Assembly (NCBI GenBank): GCA_004764695.1
Contig: SMSO01000034.1
Coordinates: forward strand, 513,501-577,500
Direction of reading: 5' to 3'
Origin: Schizochytrium sp. TIO01
Lineage: Eukaryota; Sar; Bigyra; Thraustochytrida; Thraustochytriidae
Length of the DNA: 64,000 nucleotides
In this document: one piece after another, positions 11,479 to 19,645 of the stretch
Layout of the letters: each line of letters begins with the position of its first letter
How positions within the stretch are numbered: the stretch's first letter is position 1
Made by a program: the position numbers and the translations under genes
The notes under the pieces: model-generated
The model's database searches: none
Told to the model about the DNA's origin: nothing
The model's input: the letters and a program-made list of their open reading frames with translations, nothing else

Positions 11479-11602
11479 GAAATTCTTCTAGTTTTTTGAG
11501 GATTGTTTGATTCGCTATTGTTTTCTCATAAGTTGCTCCTGCTGGTTTTTTATCTAAGTAGCAATACACTGAAAAGTAACACAGGTTGAGAAGACGAATC
11601 GG
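10578..11602. other. Divergent intergenic region with a polypurine tract
   Basis: Region between divergent RRP5 and the four-helix membrane protein gene. Open frames here (for example 10584-10958, 11177-11491 and 11265-11480) have no recognisable domain. The last two merely run into the GAA repeat, so I do not call them genes. Promoters for both flanking genes must be here. Confidence 0.5.
11397..11477 (+). repeat. (GAA/GGA)n polypurine tract
   Basis: 81 uninterrupted purines, first GGA then GAA triplets, ending 125 bases before the start codon of the membrane-protein gene. A pure polypurine mirror repeat of this size can form triplex (H-) DNA. Whether it affects the divergent promoters is unknown. 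Confidence 0.95.
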
Positions 11603-13168
11603 ATGCAGGTAGAAAAACTCGCGCGCCAAGTGCGCAAAAAGAGTAGCAGAGCACTTGACAAGCTAAAAAAGGCCTATGATGGTAGACTAAACGATAATGG
11701 TGGCTTCACATCAGAGGAAGAGAATTCTTCAGATGAGGAGGAACTAGATGAATTAAGCAAAACAACCTCGAATCCTTCAAGATGGAGAAAAGTTGAACCA
11801 ATGAAGCACAACGAAGGTGGAGCATCCAGTGATGGGGAACTTGATGTTGAAATTGAAGACGCAGATGGCGATGATGCGGATGACGAAGAAGATGTAGCAG
11901 GTAAAACGAGAAAGGTAAATGATGACCATCAAATTAAAGGTGAACGATGGACCCTTCGGAAATCCAAGAAGAAAAAGGAGAACTCAGATCAAGACGGTAT
12001 GGGCTACGAAGAAGGCGCAAAGATGCGCCTTCACGAGAAAATGGAATTCGAGAAATGGGTTAGAGAGGTTTTATATGCAAAAAAAATTAAACAAAAGCCG
12101 ATGCAGGTTGTCAAGAGCCGCCTTATGAATGGTGTTACCATAACCTTGACTACTAGTTGTATATTTTTTCTCATCGCTTTTCGTGCGGATTACAATTATG
12201 TAATGTCTTCACCAATGCGATCCGCAATGGCCGGTGCACATGTGACAAACTTATTATATGGAAAGGCATCGGTGGGTCTTATAGCAGGTTGCTGGGGACT
12301 TCGAGCGTGGTTTACACGCAACTTACTCCGTGAGAGCGTTCTTCGTTTCTATTTCATCTTACGAGCTATCGAGTGGGTGTTAACACTATGGTTGTTATTT
12401 GCACTTTGGGTTGACTTTGGTGCCCTTCCGTATCAAAGTGGGCATGGTATGGAGGCAGGCGAAAAGTCTATTTATTTTTTTGGTTGCTTCTTATGTATTT
12501 TCGGACTTGTCTATACCATCCTCGATTTCCGTAAATTGCGTAGAGATTGGAATGCTTATCAAGATCGTGCGATGCGTGCATATCTAGATGCAAAAGCTGC
12601 GGCTAAGAAACAAAAGAGGCCAGCACAAGGCTTTGATCCCACTCAACTTTACACATTTTCCACCTCAGAGGTTGTGCCGCGGACCTCTCAATACGCAGCC
12701 GGTACCAAAGCACCCAATACTGCTTTAGCACAAGACACAACTGTCCATGGAGAGCAAGACATTGACCTTACAATCTCTGATGGCTTTCTTGACAGATTTG
12801 CAGTCATGTCTGTAGAAGAATTCGTGTTACGATGGGACTCCATGGTGGAATCTGGATCGTTTGAGCGCGAAATCAACTATGTTCCCTCTGTCCAAGAAAT
12901 GGACGTGCACCTCACTCAGCGTGGCTTTCATATGGTATACTCCGATGAGCAAGACTTTGAAACAGGACCAGGTGTGCGCATGTTTGCATTTGCTCAGAGT
13001 CAAGGTGCTGTATTTCTCATTGAGTTCATTTTCAACCCTGCACATCACCTAGTACAGGCTACATTTCGCAGTCAGGACAGCAACAAAACTGCAGCTTTTG
13101 TGTCGCGCCTTGAGCTGCAGCGAATTCTAATCTCTAATGAAGAATTTGACGAAGCCTTTTTCGTCTGA
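11603..13168 (+). CDS. Four-helix membrane protein with a beta-appendage-like C-terminal domain
   Basis: 521 residues, single exon, starting at ATG 11603. Residues 1-165 are charged and probably disordered, with acidic patches (SDEEELDE, DADGDDADDEEDV) and a lysine-rich segment. Four hydrophobic helices follow at about 176-194, 212-232, 247-270 and 288-307, with basic flanks. Residues ~318-340 are a short Ala/Lys helix. Residues ~396-510 look like a compact alpha/beta domain. It begins MSVEEFVLRWDSM and contains E..........M.V.L...GF, an acidic loop, FAFA....VFLIE, then a QATFRS strand and a final helix. That order resembles the C-terminal subdomain of AP-complex beta appendages, which also starts with an E-F-x-x-x-W helix. 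This is pattern resemblance only. Such a membrane-tethered appendage would be unusual. I do not recognise the full-length family. Confidence 0.75.
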   Translation: MQVEKLARQVRKKSSRALDKLKKAYDGRLNDNGGFTSEEENSSDEEELDELSKTTSNPSRWRKVEPMKHNEGGASSDGELDVEIEDADGDDADDEEDVAGKTRKVNDDHQIKGERWTLRKSKKKKENSDQDGMGYEEGAKMRLHEKMEFEKWVREVLYAKKIKQKPMQVVKSRLMNGVTITLTTSCIFFLIAFRADYNYVMSSPMRSAMAGAHVTNLLYGKASVGLIAGCWGLRAWFTRNLLRESVLRFYFILRAIEWVLTLWLLFALWVDFGALPYQSGHGMEAGEKSIYFFGCFLCIFGLVYTILDFRKLRRDWNAYQDRAMRAYLDAKAAAKKQKRPAQGFDPTQLYTFSTSEVVPRTSQYAAGTKAPNTALAQDTTVHGEQDIDLTISDGFLDRFAVMSVEEFVLRWDSMVESGSFEREINYVPSVQEMDVHLTQRGFHMVYSDEQDFETGPGVRMFAFAQSQGAVFLIEFIFNPAHHLVQATFRSQDSNKTAAFVSRLELQRILISNEEFDEAFFV

Positions 13169-14190
13169 TATCCTGCCCTGTTGATTCTTCCTTTGTAAAA
13201 AATAACAAAATGTACGATTGGAGTTTAAGGAATTCGTCCTACTACTCCCTTGTCTCTACCTATTGAAATTGGAGACACAACCTAGCCATTATGATCTACT
13301 TCATCCCTCTTTATTCTTGAAATGGTTTTCGGTATATTCACACGAAAATATGCATCATCCCAAAAATGATTACCATTCGCTCCAATGCTTAAACAGCTGC
13401 CTCATCCTTTCTAGTCAAGATAGTAAGATATTATTGAGTACACTTCGTCATCTGAGATCAGTCAGAAATTTGTACAGCATCATTTGATCAGCGCGTTGCT
13501 AACCGTACTCACCACTTCACTAGACGCTTCTTCACTAGATGTAACATAGATTTTTCTCGAAAGTTCTGGTGAAGTTTATGATAGTGTGCCCATATATTAT
13601 ACATATTAGGTAGTTTCCATATGCGAACTATTGCGCCCTCCCGTGGCTGCACTGACTGCAACTTTTGTTCATGACCTTGGAGAATCATCCAAGACCACGA
13701 TAGATGAAGAAGTACTTCCACTTACAAAGTGCAGCACCTGCTTCAATGCACGTAAGTTCCAATGACACTCTCCAATGTTGAGTTGAAGACCGAGAGTTTT
13801 AGAACTCGCAAAAGGTGCCTGAAACTGAATACATGATTCTCACCTCATAGGCCATCTACAAACCAACCTTTCCTGCAAGATCTCTAAAATGTGTTGTTTA
13901 ATAAACAAAATAAGGTACGTAGGTACTTTACATATCAAAACCATCCGAAAATCCGAGAGCGTGCTTCAACTTGATATATTTCTATTACAAGCCCACCCCA
14001 GAATATTAAGGGAATAAAATTCATAATGCGCTTTGTCTGTTGATAAATTGCGGCATATAATTAATGTGTATTAATACACGTAATTCGTCTATGGTCATCG
14101 AGCACGATTTCGATCAATGGTCACCAAGATTGAGCGCGAAGTGTAACAAAAGTCGAATTCTAAGCCGTTGATCGCCGAGACGTGGCTACG
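13169..14190. other. Intergenic region, nothing recognised
   Basis: About 1 kb between two same-strand genes. It contains the 3' end of the membrane-protein gene and the promoter of DCAF1. An in-frame stop (TAA at 14161) just before the DCAF1 start rules out an upstream extension. Short open frames are AT-rich and featureless. Confidence 0.5.
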
Positions 14191-17100
14191 ATGAGCGCGG
14201 AGGGAGTCCCCGCCGGTGGCGGCGCTCCCACGGCACATGTCTCCGAGGAGGACGAGAGTGCTTCTCTTGAGCACATGATTGAGTCCTGTGTGCAAACCCT
14301 CAAGAACCTGGGTCCTCATGACCTGGCCTCGAGGCTCGCCGTGAACGACGCAAACGTGCAGGCTGCAATCGGCAAGATTGATAAGATCGCCGATGCCTTG
14401 GAGCGTTTAGACGCTGAGTTCCTTGAGGAGAAGGGACACTCGCCCTTGACCGACCGCGAGGAGTTCCCGATTGGGCAGGCGATTCGCGTTCTCATTGATC
14501 ATGACGAATGGACCTCTATCTTGACCTCATGTCTCTCATGGGAAAGCTCAAGTTTGAGGCCAAACCTTGGCGTCAAACTCGCCGCCATGCGCCTTCTGGT
14601 GGCATTTTACCACGCAACCACGGATGACGGCTACTACTATGAAGTCTTCCTGCTCGAGAGCATCATCTCGTACCAAGAGCTACTAGCTTACGCGTACGGG
14701 GACGCTTTTATCTCCACGGTTGCAGGGCCTTCTTCGAGCAGCTCGAGCGCTGCTAATTCCTCCTTGACTCCTACAGTGAGAAGGCGCCGACGAGCGTCAC
14801 TGCGACCATCAGCTCGTGTGGACGACGAAATGGCAAAGCAGGTGCTGAGATGGTGGAAGGAACGACCTTCTGAGGCTCGCCTGTTGCGATCTCGGGCCAC
14901 TGCACTGCTAGCAGCACATGTAAACGTGGAACGTGTTCCAGCTGAGTATATTGCGGATTACATTGTTGAAACACACGCAGACCGCGGTATGTCGGTAAGC
15001 TTTCCCCGTGTGCTGCTCAAGAGGCTTCGCACGGAACTTATTGATGCCTATGAACATGGCACTCGTAAGCTTCGAGGACACCGCGTGTCGGAGCGCAGCT
15101 GTGCAGAGATTCGCAAATTTAGCGCGCAAAATTCAGAAATTCTGAATGCATGTCGTCTATACGCACATCTTGCCGAAATTAATGCCTCAGTCATCCGACC
15201 AGTACTGCAGGAGAATGGTGTCGACATGCTGCTTAGATTACTCAAGATTGACTGCGAGGATGCGGCTTTGCGGTGGGGGGTAATCGAATTGTTGACTGTT
15301 TTGGTGAAGTTCCGTAAATTTGCGAATGAATTAGTTGATGTTGGTGGGGTTTCAGTCCTCTTTCGACTTGCACAGGAAACTTCCCTGCCGGAGTTCCTTT
15401 TTCCCATGACTACAGACTGCTTCGCGGGCCTTGCCGAAACGTCAATTGGCAAAATTTGCCAAACCCAGAAGCCTCTCATTGAGGATCTCAACACCTTTAT
15501 GCTGCAACAAATCAATAGCACTCAAGATGGCGTTAACGACTCTGCCTTGGGTTACTTCCGTGAGGCGCTGAAATGTCCTGCTAATTTGCGCATTTTTGAC
15601 CGTTTGCAGGGCCTCTACAAGGTACTGGATGCCATATCTGCTGTCTTCGAAAGTGAGGAATTTTTTAAAGAACATGAGGAAACTCTCACTAGTGCAATTG
15701 GAGTTCTTGAGTCATACTTCAGAGTTCATGTTGCCATTGCTGCCCACCTCGCCCGTTTTGAGCAGCAGCAGAACCAACAGCAACAGCAGCCATCACAGCA
15801 GACTCAACATGTTCGGCCACGAAGTAACAGTATTGATTCACGAAGTAGCTTTGGGAGTGCCACGAGTGGCGGTTTCCATCGCGCGCGCAATCTTCCGGAG
15901 GACAAACCTGTGGAAATCGATGATGTTGCTCACGGCAATGATATGACATTTCTTCAAACAAACTTTGATGCTGTCCTTCGTTTGCTCTCTCGATCCACCT
16001 GGGCGCCCGTGGAGACTTTACTTCACTATGTTCTTCCAAACAGGTCTACAAATACTCAGGAGCAACAGTCCACCGAGGAGCATAATGAGGGCCATTCGCA
16101 GGAGCAATTAAAGGTGATTAATAAGCCAACACTCGCTGAGCAATCCCAGCATCAGCTTCACCCGCAGGCAACACACGAAGAATCATCGGCAACCTCGCAG
16201 CCAAGCTCGGCTCATGGCGCTACGGTATCTCAAGCAAACCGAAAGGATGGTTTGCTGCTCCTACTCGATGTAGTGCGAAATGGGTACCTTGCTCCTGCTG
16301 TAAAGGCTTTACAAATTCTTCGCATTGTGACCTTGGTCCCAAGCACATACAAGATGGTTTGTGAAGCAAGTTTACCTAGCCAAATGCCAATCGCTGCTGT
16401 TATTAATAACGATGGTCACGCCGATGGAGAGGAGGAGAATATTTTAGGAATTTCGGTGCTTTTAGACGCCATGGGCACTCTGGAGGATCGTGAAGCTGAA
16501 CTGATTGTTGCTGGACTTGAAGTTCTCTGTAATTGCTGTACACCAACCTACGGTGATGATCGTGCACAAAAGCCAGTGAGGCGGCTAGCGCGTGATAACA
16601 ATGCGCTCATGGCGTTGTTGTCCTTGCTCAGGTACGATGAAACACCAAAATATGCTGATCAGATTCGCTATTTGGCGTGTTTAGTTCTTCAGGGCCTTGC
16701 CAAGGATCATCATGTTGCGCAAGTCTTGGAAACTCTTAACCTGACGCAAGCTCTGACCAAAATCGCACGTACGGAACCCGTCTTAGTAGAGAACAAGAGA
16801 ATCCATAAGCGATTGAAACGCGAAGCACTTAAACTTATCGAACACATCTCAGGTACTGACATTGGAGATGTAGCAGATGCCACCAATAAACGACTACTGC
16901 GAAACTCTATTGTAGAGCGAACGCAGATTTCATTCAACTCACGAGAACTTTTGGGTCTTATCGAAGGTCATTTACGCGAGAATGGCTTCAGCCATGCAGC
17001 CGATGTCCTCGGTACAGAAGTCAAGACACGGTATGGCGAAGGTCAACACTCCAAGGGTGCGTCAACTCGGTTCCTGTGGCCTACAAAATACTTGACTGGA

Positions 17101-18876
17101 GACAAAGACGCGAAAAGTGTCGAAGACATCGCTATAGTTGGCAAGAAGCGCCGTTTTGGATTTGTCGACGAGCGAACACCGCAAAAGCGCCGCAAGCTAG
17201 GTAACCCTGCGGCTACTCCAGCTAAAATCGAGGCTACTCTTGGGCGACACCAGGTTAGCAAAGTACTGCATTCTAACTCTGGCAATAGCACAGCCTTAGA
17301 ACGTATTGTTCAAGACTACCTACGTGAACAGCACCGTAAGTGCTTGGAACCTGTAACCATAATTCCTCCTATGTCGCTCCTTGGGGAGCGTCACGAATGC
17401 TCTGCGGACAAGAAGCGAACGACAGGCGCCCCAATCAATGTCATGCAGCGACTTCTGAAACGAGAGACCATTGGGGCGCATGGCAATTCTGGCTTCATGG
17501 CGCAAAATACACGATATGTCCATGGAAGATCCAAGTGGGTTCAAACCTTTCGTAATATTACGAGAAATGACGAAGAGGTCATGCCTCCCGAGCTGCTGCA
17601 GGCGGAACTTCAGCAAGCCTATACGTGCGTGGCGTTCCTGCAACCTGTGAGAGCGGGTTACGAAGATATGCTCTTCGGGACAAGTGGCGGAGATTTGGTA
17701 ATGCGAAACACACATACCTGCCGTACGTTTGCCAAGTGGAACGTTCACACGCACGGCGACGAACAAACTGCTAGCATTAAAAGTATCCATGTGGCTGGTG
17801 ATCGTGTCTTAACTCTGGCAGAGTCTGGTGCGGCGATTGTTTCCAAATTTCCAGCCTCTGTAGTTGAGGCTTATTCTGACGATGAGGAACGAATGTATAC
17901 TTATCACCTCCGGAACCAAAATAGTGATGATGACGAACTTTCTCCACTATGGGAGCATGATGAAATTGTCAATGTTGAAATGGACCAAGCATGTGTTTCT
18001 GTAGTTGCTACCATTGATGACATTGAAAGACCTGACAGTGCTGCTATTGTTTACGATTTGGAGACTGGACGCCTTGTTACTAAATTGTCGCATCCTACGC
18101 TTTCGAGCCGTTACGCCCGTCATCGGGCATGCTTCGCTCCGCATGATAGCAATTTGGTTCTACACGATGGTCTTTTGTGGGATGTACGAGCTCGTCGTCA
18201 CATCCACAAGTTTGACAAGCTCTCGCAGAATGGGCGGGCTACTTTTCGACCGGACGGCACCCATGTTGCAATTGACGCAGCTGTGTGGGATATGCGAACT
18301 TTCAAACTTTTCCTCACCTGCCAAGCGTTTGGTGGAGCTGATGTTATTTTTGACAAGGCGAGCTCGGTAGCTTACAGCTACTACCCTGATCGAACTGATG
18401 ATCGTCAAGCTTCAATTTTTACGGTTACAGATGCGTCTGACTATTCTAATATTACCACGCAAGATTTGCTTCCACACCGGATTGTCGATCTTGCATTGGA
18501 CGACATGGGTCGCAAACTTGCTGTTCTAACAGACCGAAGCATTAACAGCGAGGAATGGGACCGTTCTTGCCGCTTGTACGAGGTCGGCAGGAGCAAAATT
18601 GCTGATGGAGACGAGTTTGAAGATGAGGACCCAGATCTTGTTGAAGACGATGACGACGACGACGAGGAAGATGAGGATGACGACGAAGATGACGACGACG
18701 ACGATGAGGATGAGGATGATTTAGATGAGGACGGAGATGACGACGACGACGAGGAGGATGAGCACGATATGTTTTTTGATGAGGATGATGAGGATGAAGG
18801 AGCAGTCTCCAGCGCACATGATTTATCTCAGATGGATTTTGGGGAGCTTTTCTTTAGTCGCCCTCGACCTGAATGA
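14191..18876 (+). CDS. DCAF1: DCAF1 / VprBP, substrate receptor of CUL4-DDB1 ubiquitin ligase
   Basis: 1561 residues in one exon from ATG 14191; upstream in-frame codons lack ATG and reach a TAA at 14161. Residues 1-900 are an armadillo-like helical region with Gln-rich inserts (for example near 525-545). A LisH motif follows at about 910-940 (ELLGLIEGHLRENGFSHAAD). The IVQDYLREQHRKC segment before the propeller and the WD40 domain (about 1140-1470) match DCAF1 closely, including LHDGLLWDVRARRHIHKFDK and, about 37 residues later, WDMRTFK. These are the two WDxR motifs that bind DDB1. CRLYEVGR closes the propeller. The tail (about 1475-1545) is almost all Asp/Glu, as in animal and plant DCAF1. 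Role in the family: a nuclear CRL4 substrate receptor affecting cell cycle and growth. No intron is needed across 4.7 kb. Confidence 0.96.
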   Translation: MSAEGVPAGGGAPTAHVSEEDESASLEHMIESCVQTLKNLGPHDLASRLAVNDANVQAAIGKIDKIADALERLDAEFLEEKGHSPLTDREEFPIGQAIRVLIDHDEWTSILTSCLSWESSSLRPNLGVKLAAMRLLVAFYHATTDDGYYYEVFLLESIISYQELLAYAYGDAFISTVAGPSSSSSSAANSSLTPTVRRRRRASLRPSARVDDEMAKQVLRWWKERPSEARLLRSRATALLAAHVNVERVPAEYIADYIVETHADRGMSVSFPRVLLKRLRTELIDAYEHGTRKLRGHRVSERSCAEIRKFSAQNSEILNACRLYAHLAEINASVIRPVLQENGVDMLLRLLKIDCEDAALRWGVIELLTVLVKFRKFANELVDVGGVSVLFRLAQETSLPEFLFPMTTDCFAGLAETSIGKICQTQKPLIEDLNTFMLQQINSTQDGVNDSALGYFREALKCPANLRIFDRLQGLYKVLDAISAVFESEEFFKEHEETLTSAIGVLESYFRVHVAIAAHLARFEQQQNQQQQQPSQQTQHVRPRSNSIDSRSSFGSATSGGFHRARNLPEDKPVEIDDVAHGNDMTFLQTNFDAVLRLLSRSTWAPVETLLHYVLPNRSTNTQEQQSTEEHNEGHSQEQLKVINKPTLAEQSQHQLHPQATHEESSATSQPSSAHGATVSQANRKDGLLLLLDVVRNGYLAPAVKALQILRIVTLVPSTYKMVCEASLPSQMPIAAVINNDGHADGEEENILGISVLLDAMGTLEDREAELIVAGLEVLCNCCTPTYGDDRAQKPVRRLARDNNALMALLSLLRYDETPKYADQIRYLACLVLQGLAKDHHVAQVLETLNLTQALTKIARTEPVLVENKRIHKRLKREALKLIEHISGTDIGDVADATNKRLLRNSIVERTQISFNSRELLGLIEGHLRENGFSHAADVLGTEVKTRYGEGQHSKGASTRFLWPTKYLTGDKDAKSVEDIAIVGKKRRFGFVDERTPQKRRKLGNPAATPAKIEATLGRHQVSKVLHSNSGNSTALERIVQDYLREQHRKCLEPVTIIPPMSLLGERHECSADKKRTTGAPINVMQRLLKRETIGAHGNSGFMAQNTRYVHGRSKWVQTFRNITRNDEEVMPPELLQAELQQAYTCVAFLQPVRAGYEDMLFGTSGGDLVMRNTHTCRTFAKWNVHTHGDEQTASIKSIHVAGDRVLTLAESGAAIVSKFPASVVEAYSDDEERMYTYHLRNQNSDDDELSPLWEHDEIVNVEMDQACVSVVATIDDIERPDSAAIVYDLETGRLVTKLSHPTLSSRYARHRACFAPHDSNLVLHDGLLWDVRARRHIHKFDKLSQNGRATFRPDGTHVAIDAAVWDMRTFKLFLTCQAFGGADVIFDKASSVAYSYYPDRTDDRQASIFTVTDASDYSNITTQDLLPHRIVDLALDDMGRKLAVLTDRSINSEEWDRSCRLYEVGRSKIADGDEFEDEDPDLVEDDDDDDEEDEDDDEDDDDDDEDEDDLDEDGDDDDDEEDEHDMFFDEDDEDEGAVSSAHDLSQMDFGELFFSRPRPE

Positions 18877-19228
18877 GAGTAGATCAGGAAAATTAATAGT
18901 GAAGAACTCTTACCATTTATCTGTGATCCTGTGATCTGTCTATTGTAATCTTACTTATTTTCCTTTGCAGAGCTAAGAGTTGAAGCGCTTCTGAATTTAG
19001 GCAGACTGACAAATCAAATTTTAAAATTCTTCTTATGCTCATTTTACTTTTAAAATAGACCGATTAAACCGTAACCGTAACCCAATCTTTTATGACAACA
19101 ATTATGCTGCTTTATTCTCTTGAAACAAGCGTATGTACTGACTTTCCATTGTACAGAATCTCGATTTTTAAAATCCGCAGACTGCGTTCCTTTCATATTA
19201 TTTGAATGCTAACTTTGAAACTGCCTCC
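18877..19228. other. Convergent 3' intergenic region
   Basis: About 350 AT-rich bases between the DCAF1 and BLUF stop codons. It presumably holds both 3' ends; no gene is seen. Confidence 0.5.
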
Positions 19229-19645
19229 TTAAGGAATCGCACACTCGGGCCCAAAAGCGATGTCGAAAGATTGGAGCAACTGCAGATGATTGAATTCATC
19301 AAAGTATTGGCGTACGTGTCTCCAAGCTGAGCGGCCTCCGCGCATCATATGCCACCCTTTGAAGTCGCGGTCCGTGATATTAGTGACATCCAGTATTTGA
19401 ATGTGCCGGTGACGAGGATCCTTCTTGATAAATTCCATCAATTTCTTCACTGTGGTCTCCTCCCCTTCTAAAACTTGGATGACCTCGTGCGTATCATGAT
19501 GAAACATCAACGCCCCAGAGATGTTTTTTTCTTTGTTTCTCATCTCTGCGTGTCTGCAAATACGTTCAACGAATTCATCGGTGTGGTTGTAGTAATCCAT
19601 CGTGATTTTGAGATGGGACATGTACACGAGTCGGACAAGCCCCAT
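19229..19645 (-). CDS. Stand-alone BLUF-domain blue-light sensor (FAD-binding)
   Basis: 138 residues from ATG 19645, beginning GLVRLVYMS, the usual first strand of a BLUF fold. The photochemical residues are present: Tyr8, Asn37 in MRNKEKNISGAL, Gln57 in VIQVLEG, and Trp98/Met100 in RDFKGWHMM. These correspond to Tyr21, Asn45, Gln63, Trp104 and Met106 of AppA. The helix-strand order (I..A...N....SGAL, QVLEGEE..V, DPRHRHIQIL, RDFKGW) is complete. The C-terminal ~30 residues would form the short cap helices of single-domain BLUF proteins. No output domain is fused, so signalling must go through partners. BLUF is common in bacteria and rare in eukaryotes (for example Euglena PAC, where it is fused to cyclase). 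Bacterial origin by transfer is possible but not shown by this sequence alone. The start fits the fold, so no upstream exon is needed. Confidence 0.92.
   Translation of the reverse strand: MGLVRLVYMSHLKITMDYYNHTDEFVERICRHAEMRNKEKNISGALMFHHDTHEVIQVLEGEETTVKKLMEFIKKDPRHRHIQILDVTNITDRDFKGWHMMRGGRSAWRHVRQYFDEFNHLQLLQSFDIAFGPECAIP

Noticed and set aside
11177-11491. Possible upstream gene ending in poly-Glu
   Set aside because: The acidic tail is only the GAA array; the parallel frame reads poly-Lys from the same DNA, and neither has a domain.
18542-18817. His/Arg-rich minus-strand frame opposite the end of DCAF1
   Set aside because: Shadow of the Asp/Glu-rich tail codons (GAT/GAC/GAG) of DCAF1.
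19060-19085. CCGTAACCGTAACCC, telomere-like word
   Set aside because: Only two imperfect units in a 3' intergenic region; not an array and not at a contig end.
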